A stretch of 64,000 bases of DNA from Hippasteria phrygiana. Taxonomy: Eukaryota > Echinodermata > Asteroidea > Valvatida > Goniasteridae. The stretch spans positions 620,001 to 684,000 of the forward strand of contig JAZGUH010000374.1 in the NCBI GenBank assembly GCA_037893225.1. Reading direction: 5' to 3'. The notes under the pieces are model-generated. The model worked only from the letters and a program-made list of their open reading frames with translations. It did no database searches and had not been told where the DNA came from. Made by a program: the position numbers and the translations under genes. Shown in pieces: positions 1 through 32,988 of this stretch. Within the stretch, counting starts at the first letter, position 1; the number at the start of each line of letters is the position of its first letter.

Positions 1-354
1 TGAGCTTGGCCACCCAGAGGCCACTAAAATATTTATGGGTAAGATGGGACATTTTGTTTCTCCATAGACTTACAATTCCAGTAATTATTTTCATAAACAA
101 AACAGAAAGCTACATAAATATTTCTTTTTCACTTCTTGTAATGTAACCAAGGATATCTCAAAAGAATGCGGACACTAGAAACACTGAAATATATATTCAA
201 AATTCAACAGATTAGTCTGGGTATACAATGTCAATTTTGTCAGAAGTCAGAAAAACAAATGCGAATTTCAAGCCCCTTTGTGTTTGCAGAATTTTGCAAA
301 TTTTGAGAAGTCGTAATTGTGATTATTTTGTTGTTTTGTTTTTTTCATTTGAAG

Positions 355-2553
355 AGCAACTGATTCTTTTACATCAAGGCCAGGGGATGGATATATGGTG
401 GAGGGATGCCTTTGTCTGCCCAACGGAAGAGGAATATAAAGACATGGTGCTGAAAAGTGAGTATCTTAAGCCTTTACGCCCCTGTAGCAAATAGAAATGG
501 TATGCAGATTACATTGCATTCCCCAAGTGATAAGGGGCTATTCTATAGGTTGTGTCCTTGGGCAAGCCACTTCATCCCCACTTGCCTCTCTCCACCCAGG
601 AGTATTAATAGGTACCAGCATTAGCTGGGGAGTAACCTGCGATGGACTAGCATCCCATCCAGGGGGAATAGAAATATTCTCAGTCGTTTCATGCTACAGA
701 AACCGGAGATAAACGCCGGCCTGTTGGGCCACATTGGCTCGTGTCTGGCTTTAAAAAAAATGCAAATTATGTTACATTACCCAAGCGATAAGGGGCTATT
801 CTACACAAGCCTAAATTAGATTCAAAATAAGTTTTATTGCTGCACAGACAGGAGCAACATAAATATAGATCTTGTCAGAGAAACCTCTAGCCATTTGCCA
901 TGCTATTGTACATGTAATCTGCGCGGTCTTAAAAATGAAATGACCGAAAGTTGTTTAACGTCTTTTATTTTTCAGAAACCGGAGGCCTATTTGGCTTAGC
1001 AGTAAGACTTATGCAACTCTTTAGCGAAAACAAAAGGTAAGATTAACACTTTTGATCTCCTGTGCCACCAAAGGAAGATATTTCTACATAGCTTGTCATT
1101 TAGGCATTTTTCTTGTAATAGCCACTTGAAATGCATATTCAAAAACATGTACTGTGGGTGGAGTGTGTGACTGATTCATGAGTAGTCGGTGTCATGTCAA
1201 GGTGACAATAGCAATTTGGAGTCAGCAGCTTCTAGGACTCAAGCTGTCTCTGATTAAGAGAAAATTTGGGTTGGAGGACTCGAGTCTGAGGTCTTAAGGT
1301 CAACACTGAAAAACTGTAAGCATGAATTTTCATTTCATGCAAGTTGATGGTTTCAACTAATAAGTAATTAATGTAAATGCACTCCTACTTAGCTCTCAGC
1401 AGCATGCTCAACCTGTAGGACATAGTTGTGTCCAATTCACAGAAAATGTAACCAAGTCAGACTCAGTTTTAAGTTCTGAAGGCCGACACAGATGTATAGT
1501 GAGCAACTGTGAGCTTAAAACATAATTTTGAAACAAGTCAGTGGTTTGAATGTTAAATAATGAACTGTTTACATTCCTACTCACAGCGACTTCACCCCAC
1601 TCAGTGACATGCTCGGCCTGTACTTCCAAATCCGAGATGACCTGGCCAACTTGCAGTCCAAGGAATACACGGAGAACAAAAGCTACTGCGAGGACCTGAC
1701 GGAGGGCAAGTTTTCCTTCCCGATCATCCACGGAATCGTCAGCCGTCCAGAGGACAACCAGGTCATGAATATACTCCGGAAGAGGACCACTGATATAGAA
1801 ATAAAACAGTACTGTGTGGACCATCTGGAAAAAGTAAGTGAATGGTCAGCATAGACTACAGCCCAATTACTTGGAGCTGCATAGCCCATTTCTTTTCTAA
1901 CTTCACACAACTACATTTGTTTTTTTGTGTTTTTTTCCAGCTTGGTTCTTTTGACTACACAAAAAGAGTTTTAGTGGAGTTAGAAGACAAGTAAGTGTTT
2001 GTTACAGAGTTGTTTAGTGCCTTGTTGAGATTACGGACATCAGCACAGACCATATTACAAGAGTTCTTCACACTACAAATAATATTTCTTGACTGTTGGA
2101 ATTTCGGATGCACATCTGTTGCACTGCGCAGTGAATTTTAAAATTACCCCCAAAAAGTTCACGTCCCCTCTCTCGGGGGTTGATTAAAGTTGTAACAGGC
2201 AATTATGAAGCCCAGAAGCAATTGATTGAATCCAAGGCTGAATTTGTCCTGCTAATTTTGTTTTTCTTTACTGTTAACATTGTGCTTAAATGTGATTTAG
2301 GGGGAGTTATTCTGAACTTTTCAGAATTTATTATCTGCATCATAAAAAAAATGACAAAGTATGCATGGTATAAACAAGCTCCCCTCCCCCACAAATTTGC
2401 ATCTTAATTATGTCATGCTGTTTGATACTGAAGTAAGTTTCCCTTTTGTTGGTCTACAGAGTTCTGAGTGAGATGTCTAAGCTGGGTGATAATCCATACT
2501 TGAAAGCAATAGTGGAAGAACTGAGCAAACTCTACAAGGAACCTAACCAATGA
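355..2553 (+). CDS. GGPS1: Geranylgeranyl diphosphate synthase, 3' part (5' exons lie before the window)
   Basis: Short-chain trans-prenyltransferase that condenses farnesyl diphosphate with isopentenyl diphosphate to make the geranylgeranyl group used in protein prenylation. Exons read: 355 (or 357)-456, 976-1036, 1587-1833, 1941-1990, 2460-2553; every junction is GT-AG and stays in frame. The conceptual product runs from [12 protein letters not shown] through [21 protein letters not shown] and the second metal-binding motif in QIRDDLANL, then [15 protein letters not shown], and ends in KLYKEPNQ. This follows vertebrate GGPS1 almost residue by residue. The first Asp-rich motif would lie upstream of the window. 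The left edge of the first exon is uncertain by 2 bases because two AG acceptors lie side by side (353-356). No clear AATAAA directly follows the stop; a THAP-bearing element begins 120 bp downstream. Confidence 0.95.
502..805 (+). repeat. Retroelement-like insertion between imperfect direct repeats (GGPS1 intron)
   Basis: About 45 bp around CCAAGTGATAAGGGGCTATT (502-547) recurs as CCAAGCGATAAGGGGCTATT (760-805). The roughly 210 bp between them include GTCCTTGGGCAAGCCACTTC and end in a run of A (753-760), as expected of the 3' end of a non-LTR element or SINE. The direct repeats are long for a target-site duplication, so a tandem duplication is an alternative. Confidence 0.5.
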
Positions 2554-2670
2554 CGAAGGATGTCGGGGATTTAGCTCTGAAGCCGTTTTCACACAATGGA
2601 ACAAAAACCAACATGGGAGTAATGTGCAATACAAACATAGGTGGTTCTCTATTTGATTCATGATAAATCT

Positions 2671-4043
2671 TAAAGACCAACTAAAACGCCAATTTTGTTT
2701 TAGACTTTTTGGACTTATCTGATAGTTTATGCCTCCCCAAAACTAATGTAACAAGTTTCATGATTCTGAAAAATCAAAAAAAAATGTTTTTGAGCCTTTT
2801 CCTTCTGAGCCACTTTGACTCGATTCAGAAAAGGTCGAGGTCAACTGCGTGCCGTATCGCGCGAGTATTGACGTATACGTGTAGAAACATATGACGTCAC
2901 TGTATTATACGACAATATTTTACATAGAGTCTGTACGTATTTTTTTGTTGCTCATGATTCAGGTGTAACAATACGATAAACATATTTTAAAGTGTTGACA
3001 TCTTTGTGAGACACATTTAGAATTGGGGTTGTAGGCTTGTTCTTGCTGAAAAGCTAGTTATGAGTCATACTTTCCTTTGTTTGCAGTCGGCTTTTATTGG
3101 AACCTGCGCGGTGAGTTGTGTGTGTGAGCTGATGCTATACTCTAGTCTGGCGACTTTGCTTATGCAGCCCTCTTAAGGACCCGCACCTTCTCAGAACTAT
3201 ACACACAATTTCTGTTATAAGGTACCAGACTCAATCGCATGCAGCGCATGCGGTACCGTGCGTGTACAATGCATGTTGAGTCAAGCGAGCGTGGACAGGG
3301 GAGATGGCTGGGGGGCTCTGGCTGCTCGAGCCGGCAACCGCAGGGAACGTCGTCGCGGTCTGGTGCGCGTGAGTCCGGGACACGATTGGAATGCTCGGTG
3401 CCTTTAGAGTTGGAATGGCTCCAGCCTTCAAATGGAATTGTGCCTTCAAACCCAGCTGAGTTTTCATACTAACACTATCATCAATACAGTCTTTGGCGAA
3501 ATGTTCTGCACATATTTTCGACCATTTCGACAGCCCAAAATCAGATATTGTATTGTCTACAAAGCGGACCCTCTGTCGCCTTTGAACTCCATTCAGCACT
3601 GGGAATCGCAGTAAGGTTAGGTCAGGATTTTTGTCGCTGTTCCTCGTGCAACCCCCAACTACACACGATCGAGGCATAATGATTATCTCAGAACCATGCT
3701 TATACTGAAATAATATCAAAATTAGACAAAATAGACGGGAAAACGGAGGAGTTATGTCGACAAAAACTCTTCAGCAGCATCAACTCCACGTACGTACATG
3801 CATAGTGTTTGGCTGTAGCATCAACCGACTCTACACGTGTACGTCACGGGGTCACGTACATACATTTAACATACATAATGAGCTTTCGCGAAACAGGATA
3901 AATGGTTCAGAATAACAACCCTTTTTTTTTATTAAATAAATCCCTCTCGTCTGCAAACTAATCTCCATCAGTTAAAAGAGTATTTAAACTGTCGGAAAAG
4001 TCCAAAAAGTCACACAAAAAATTGGCGTTTTAGTTGCTCTTAA
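2671..4043 (-). mobile_element. DNA transposon-like element with about 50-bp terminal inverted repeats and a THAP-domain gene
   Basis: The left end (2675-2730) and the reverse complement of the right end (3985-4039) share AACTAAAACGCCAATTTT and then GACTTTTTGGACTT, with few mismatches over about 50 bp. Both ends abut TTAA (2671-2674 and 4040-4043), a plausible target-site duplication, although one base of slippage is needed to align the two tips. The only coding content is a THAP domain on the minus strand; no transposase catalytic region was recognised. THAP domains are DNA-binding modules of P-element-type transposases and of host THAP proteins. Either a deleted transposon or a captured THAP exon would fit. 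Confidence 0.7.
3231..3677 (-). CDS. THAP-domain protein (single exon, 148 aa), inside the inverted-repeat element
   Basis: The chosen start gives MPRSCVVGGCTRNSDKNPDL, the canonical THAP start, rather than a longer frame that adds 14 residues. The C2CH zinc ligands are visible: Cys-x4-Cys near the N terminus and Cys-x2-His in KICAEHF about 50 residues later, with RFP and KWSKIC in the expected places. After about residue 85 the sequence is Ser/Pro/Thr/Ala-rich with no recognised domain, and the frame stops at 148 residues. THAP domains bind DNA sequence-specifically. The frame could be a complete small protein, a first exon of a longer spliced product, or a remnant of a P-element-like transposase. 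It lies between terminal inverted repeats, which favours a mobile origin. No intron signals were needed. Confidence 0.7.
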   Translation of the reverse strand: MPRSCVVGGCTRNSDKNPDLTLLRFPVLNGVQRRQRVRFVDNTISDFGLSKWSKICAEHFAKDCIDDSVSMKTQLGLKAQFHLKAGAIPTLKAPSIPIVSRTHAHQTATTFPAVAGSSSQSPPAISPVHARLTQHALYTHGTACAACD

Positions 4044-6440
4044 CATACTGATAGTACTGAAGTATGTATGTGTCTAAACTCTGTTCACTGTAGTGAAAGT
4101 GGCAGTTTTCATAAGGAGTAACAATGCCTTATATTTACTATATTTGTTGGGTTGTGTTTTCGTCATTGACTTGGAAATATGAAGGATAGGCCATTATCAA
4201 ATGTTTTAACGAAACATCTCTGTGGAATTACCCAATTATTTCAAAACACAACTGTCAATTATAAAGACATTTATGCAATCACTCTAATTTCAAGGCAAAA
4301 ATTGCAGTTGTATATACTTTTATTCATAACCATCATAAAATACATTTTTGTATAATATTACAATTTTTTTTTTTTTATTCGATATCGGTAAATAGTTTTC
4401 AAGTTAACCAATGCATTAACTAATCACAGCTTCGTGTTTGTGGAAAACATTGACCGGTATTACGGGATAGCTGAAAAAGTGGCACATACGCATAGAAACA
4501 CTTTATGCCCAAAATGGCGGCAGTGAAAGAACAAGTGTGTTTATTACTGAAGGATCTGTTGAGACAAAAAGCGGTACTCACGTTGCGACAGAGTAGCAAG
4601 ATGCTGTTTGACATGACCAAGAATTAGGCACTTACACTGTACTGTACAATGTATCAGGAAACTTTTGCTTAGCATACAAATGTATACACGCATGTGTTTC
4701 ACTGATATATTTCTGCTTTTACCTGCAAGGTACGAGTTTAAAACAATTCTAGCCAGTGTATATTAAAGTAGAAACAAATTTCTACACTTGGTGACTATGT
4801 ACTAGACACTGCAACAAAATTCCTAATATCAGTTTTTATTCAGAGCGTGGAACAAACTGTGCTTACTGTGTCGATTAAGCCAAAAATTCTTTGACAGATA
4901 CATGTAGTTTGAGTCCCTTTCCAAACAATATTTCCTGGTGTAGGCATGAATTTAAATATAATGCACCCAAAACATAACCTGCCACCTCTGTTTGGTTACG
5001 CTACCCCTCAACTTGAATAGAACATCTCTTACAAGGTAGGCTCTGTACATGTGAATCCATGGGGTTACATAGTTAGCAATTTTGATAGAACCAACTTTAA
5101 ACTTAATCAGTGCTGCAAAAGAACCTCAAACCTAATTCTTAATTTTACCCCACCCCCCCCCCCCCCCCAAAAAAATGCTTCTATGACATGCATGCACACA
5201 CATTAAAACCGCCACAAATTTAAATCCCTATTTCAGAATGCTGAAGGAATCTTATAAGTAACTCTCTTTGTACAAAAAAACGTGTGTGAACACAAATTGA
5301 CTGTTTAATTGTGGTGTTTTAAAGTTACAATCACAATGTTTTACTTGTACTGGAAAGGAATAAATGATTCCAGACAAACGGAATTCTTTTATGACTGGCA
5401 AATGTCTGATATAATTGTGAGTATTGTGACCACTTAGAAATATCTGCCTCCCTATTCTTGATCGATCAAAAAAATTATTGATTAGTATTACGAGTGCAAA
5501 TATTAACAGTGAAAGGCTCGTGGTTGGATAATACAAACTATTGCAACATTAATGATTCTACATAGCATACATCATCTTGAATGCCACACATAGCATTCTA
5601 CTATACAAGAATCTTTGCAAAATGACACAGTATGAAGAAGATAAACCGGTCTCCCAACAAACCCCTCATCCATTTACATTCAATCTTCACTGTTTTGAAC
5701 TTTGATAGTATTCCATGAAGCTTTTTTCATCAATTTGGCAATCGGCATTCTTTTGAGAAACAGTGAGATGCGGAAATACATTTTGCAGGGAATTATCAAA
5801 CTTCTAGGTGTCCACTTGCACAAACATGCTAGTGGACTTTGATAACAGATTTGTACAGTGCAGTGCAATTATTATATTTTCTATCCAAAATGCTAAGTGA
5901 CAAATTTTGTCAAGCCAGCGCCTCAATTCCTAAAGGGCCACTTTTTATTTTTTTCTATGGTAGAACAGAAAAGTGATATTTACAGCAACACAAAAAGAAA
6001 ATTTGGCTCTTAAAATCTAAATTTATCGCATTTCCATTGTCATACAGTTATCATTTCACCATAAACAAAAAAGGCTTCATACATCAATCAAATGGAAATT
6101 GATAACTAAAACGAAGAACCACATTAAACCCCTAAAAACTATCAATCTACTAAGCGGCTCATAAATATTCATGCTAAGCGTCACAAAATCATTTCAATTG
6201 GCTAGTGAATTATGCATAATTACAATCATAAGGAGCTCCAATTATTGGTCCACTCCAGTCAAGCAACTGATGCATATTCAACATTTACATAATGGCAAGC
6301 ACAAAAGACAAACATAAAAGCACAAGGATACTTAATTCTAAAAGTTGAATATTTTAGGCTTTACCGAGCCGGACTGCCTCCAGTGTTCAACAAAGTAAAG
6401 TTTCTCTATTACAGCCAGTTTGATGCATGCATACTGGTGC

Positions 6441-6907
6441 CCGTTTAAAGATGATGTTGATTGCCGAGAGAAGTCTGCATCATTTTCTAGTTTTATGTAG
6501 ATTGCGGATGTAAAATAAAACAGCCAATTATTTCTGCCATGAAATATCAAAAAAGTGAAATTAATTTTTATCAAGTCCCCTTTAGCGCAGCATACCCCAC
6601 TGGGGCCATTTGTCTAAAAGTCGTCGCTGCGGGCAGCAAACAAATCTGACGTCATAAGACTAAGAGGAACTCCCCGTTTGTGTAGGGAGTACGTCTTATG
6701 ACGTCAGATTTGTTTGCTACCCGGAGCAACGACTTTTAGACAAATGGCAACAGCGGGCTAGAGGGACTTGATAAAAATAGCTTGCAAAAGTCACTTTTTT
6801 GTTATTTCATGTCAGAAATAATTGGCCGTTTTATTTTACAATACACAATCCACATAAAACTAGAAAATGATGCAGACTTCTCTTAGGAATCAACATCATC
6901 TTTAAGA
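6441..6907. repeat. Large imperfect inverted repeat, arms of about 220 bp
   Basis: The left arm begins with AAAGATGATGTTGATTG, followed by AGAAGTCTGCATCATTTTCT and then GTCGTCGCTGCGGGCAGC. Each block returns as its reverse complement in mirror order on the right: AGCAACGACTTTTAGAC, then AGAAAATGATGCAGACTTCT, then CATCATCTTTAAGAC near 6905. The spacer is short, about 6665-6685, so the whole 460 bp could fold into one long hairpin if transcribed. It may be a fold-back MITE; no clear target duplication was identified. Confidence 0.8.
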
Positions 6908-6924
6908 CGTCTGCACTAGTAAAC

Positions 6925-6995
6925 AGGAGGTCATTGGTTCGAGTTCCACCCGAGTAAGCCTGTGGATTTTCCCCACAGGCTCTCGGGAAAACACT
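6925..6995 (+). repeat. tRNA-derived SINE fragment (B-box end)
   Basis: TTGGTTCGAGTTCCACCCGA matches the Pol III B box of tRNA-derived elements, followed by a small hairpin CCTGTGGATTTTCCCCACAGG-like segment. No A box is obvious upstream, so this is only a fragment. Confidence 0.4.
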
Positions 6996-7816
6996 GAGCA
7001 TACAGTGCTGCATACAATGCATCAGGAAATTGCAAAGATTTCTTGTAACAAATGTCAGAATTTGCATATTAGGAAGAGGCGACCTGTAACATGTATGGTA
7101 AACATAAATCTCTCCCAACTTATAAATATTATTATTCTCCTAACACCAAGGCAAAAATGTCATGTGATAGAAAAAAAAGGACATTAATAGGCTTTTTGCT
7201 GGGCATACAAGTTTATATATCATGTGACCTACTCCAAATAAATTAAGGCTAAAGATGGCAAGTTACAACAAAAAATGTTTAAATTGACAACCGACTACAA
7301 AAAGTCCTAACAATGGCAGTGTGTTTTTTGCTACATTTTTTATACAGTTGTCCCACTTTTTTTTGCCAACTTTCAAACTTACATGAGCTGCGACTTTGAC
7401 CTTTTGGTTAATTTCTAGCTGTTTGTGTGGTTTAGGACACCAATTTCTTACCTTTTCGTGATTCTTTGTTCATTATATTCCGCTCCCTGATGTTACAACT
7501 GTCTGCTATTTTCTCTTGTATAAAATGATACATTGTGATAGCATTAGGTAAATCCAATATGGCTGCCTGGTTGCTCCCTAGAAACAGTTGTGATTGGCTA
7601 AAAGTTTTTTGACTAATTTCCCAACTTGGGCCAGAAAGCCTCAATTTGTAAGAGTACAAATTTCCTAAATCTTGTTCTTGTGTACATAATTAATAAACCT
7701 AGTACAAATGATTTGAGAATATAACAATATTTGAATATTTACTACTTTTTTCTAAACTGTCTGCTCATGAATATTAATAGGGATGACATCACTGCATTTT
7801 CTTCAATAAAATTACA

Positions 7817-8327
7817 GCTTGGAGCAAGTTCGGGTGCTGCTGACCTAGTCCTTTTTGTCAATTTGCTATTTATAAAACGCATGCGTGGTCTGTCCTTCAC
7901 TCGAACGCATCTAGTCGATCGACTACGTCAAATCTAGTTATTGTGCAGCAACAACAAACTGCAAAGAATGTAGTCTGCTAGTTGTTAACGAAGCAAATGT
8001 TTGCATGTCATTTCTATTTTCAATTATTTATTATTATTAGTTTCTCTACTTAACTTTGGTGCAATAAATAATTCATTATCTTATTGCAAAGAGTTATTAT
8101 CATTGGACAAAACCAACAAATTATCGTAAACGTTTGCAAAACTTGCCCAGTTTACCGATCCTCCATCTTGAAACCGTGACGTAACTTGCGAGTGACTAGA
8201 GAAACCATGGTCCGGAGCTAGGTTGATCCAGTTGCACTAGCTAGTCAAACCGCGCAGCGTTCGGGTGACATCTAGATCGACTATGGTTAAGTCTAGTCAC
8301 TCTAGTCGCCCAACCGAACTTGCTCTT
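7817..8327. mobile_element. Possible inverted-repeat element
   Basis: GAGCAAGTTCGGGTG at the left is answered by CCAACCGAACTTGCTC at the right, and CTAGTC motifs are frequent near both ends. The ends are short and partly mismatched, so this is a weak call. Confidence 0.35.
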
Positions 8328-8346
8328 GTATGTTCATTCATTATTG

Positions 8347-8575
8347 TCAGCTTTGCTGGACACTGGGGGGCTGGACACTAAGGAGCTGGACACTAAGGAG
8401 CTGGACACTGGGGGGGGGGGGGGGGGGGGGGCTGGACACTGGGGAGCTGGACACTTGGGGGGGGGGGGGGCTGGACACTGGGGGGATGGACACTGGGGAA
8501 GCTGGACACTGGGGGGCTGGACACTTGGGGAGCTGGACACTTGGGGAGCTGGACACTGGGGAGCTGGACATTGGA
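8347..8575 (+). repeat. G-rich minisatellite, unit about 16 bp, with long G runs
   Basis: About a dozen degenerate copies of GGAGCTGGACACTGGG occur, interrupted by uninterrupted G runs of about 22 and 12 bases. The G-rich strand could form quadruplexes, and the array is probably length-variable. The open frames across it on both strands are artefacts of the repeat. Confidence 0.9.
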
Positions 8576-9385
8576 GAGCATATATTTTGAACAGTTGGAT
8601 TAAAATTTAGTCTGATATAATTTATCATTAATACACAATATCAATAGGGGACTTTAACATTAATTTCGTTGGAGCAGGTCACATATACTCTACAGCAAAT
8701 GGCGTGACGATAAAACAGTGGAAAGAATATACCCAAGAAAGCCAGACTTTTTTACTTAGCTAAGATTTACTCAAGATTAACACATGGTGTTACCGCAAAC
8801 CGAAACGATAAGATTTACTCCTTATACATACTACAGTATATGCCCCAAAGCGGCAAGATTTGCAGTGTTACCAAATGACAAATAAGCGCCCATATTTGAA
8901 CCAACAGCCAATAAAAAAATTGAACTCTAGTCAATGTACATAAACAGTGCTAATGTCACGCCTTGACGCAGACCACACTGTGGCGAACAACTTAAGCAAT
9001 TATACAGTCTTTTGGTATCCAAGATATGAATGTGATTTTGAACTTATTTCTAAAATGTTTTTTTCCGTTTCCCTTTCCATTTGAAACAAATTACATCTAT
9101 AGGTTTCATAGTATCGTGTTTCTGTCATGCTAAAACCATTTTAGGGCAGCAGTTACATATATTTACATATTTTTAACTTGACCACATTGAATTGCAACAA
9201 TGTAACACAACCTTGTTACAGCCCAACAAGTCAAACTTTGCCCTATTAGATGATTTTACAAAAAAAAAGTTCCTATAATGAAAGGCGTTTATATCAGCCA
9301 TAAGCTGACTAATATTCAATCTATCATCAATAAGTAAATTTATGTAAACTTTATTCCAACAAGAAGGATTATCGGCAATTATGAC

Positions 9386-9391
9386 TTTATT
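9386..9391 (-). terminator. Candidate polyadenylation hexamer of the kinase gene
   Basis: AATAAA on the minus strand, about 155 bp after the stop codon at 9546; a second one lies at 9350-9355. Position is plausible but unproven, and a longer 3' UTR is possible. Confidence 0.4.
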
Positions 9392-9545
9392 AAGATTGCT
9401 TCACTTCTCTTGTTCATCAAAAACATTACCAATAAAAATAACTTATAAGCATATTTCCAGCAATCAATAACACTAATAGTTATGTTTTGGCTGTAACTCT
9501 GACCTCAGCAGAACCTCTGACCTGATCTGATATCGAACAAGATTA

Positions 9546-32553
<23,008 letters not shown>

Positions 32554-32988
32554 CGTCACAAAACACCACTTTCACTCCTCACAGAAAAATCCAAATTTGC
32601 CTGTTCTTCCTCGTGCGTGAAAGCTTCACACATATGGCTACATTTCGCAAAAATTAGAGGCTGGTGAATACTGAAAACATTGTACTTTTTCAGATCGATT
32701 TGGAATTTGTTGTACACAGGCGAGGTGATTCCACATCATACACCTTTCGCTTGAGCTTCCATGGTTCTCAAACCCCCAATATGTCTTTAAACGCATTAGA
32801 GACTGCAAGGTACCAGTTTATTGAGGATGAGTCATTCAGAGAATTTTTTTTTAGTTTTGCTTGGTCACGTCACCGCCTCTCTTCAAATGATCATAATATT
32901 GTACACTGTGTTTCCGTGTACCATACTATTTTGTCCAAACAGGTTGATTGACCTCTCGATCTCAAGCGCGGCGCTCAAAAACAAGAAA
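32554..32988. promoter_or_regulatory. Candidate bidirectional promoter between the kinase gene and ASH2L
   Basis: The two start codons face away from each other with 435 bp between them, with no other coding exon or repeat recognised. Both transcription starts, or at least those nearest the coding exons, would need to fall here unless there are upstream non-coding exons. No consensus core element was identified with confidence. Confidence 0.55.

Larger units (their letters stand above)
4044..9545. other. Non-coding stretch downstream of GGPS1 and of the kinase gene; no gene recognised
   Basis: Both flanking genes end here (GGPS1 on +, kinase on -), so parts may be 3' UTR. It holds a C homopolymer at 5153-5168, the large inverted repeat at 6441-6907, a tRNA-like fragment, a possible inverted-repeat element at 7.8-8.3 kb and a G-rich minisatellite. 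The short open frames have no recognisable family signature. Confidence 0.7.

Noticed and set aside
8320..8628. Overlapping frames on both strands at the G-rich minisatellite
   Set aside because: Low-complexity translations of a repeat, with no conserved residues.
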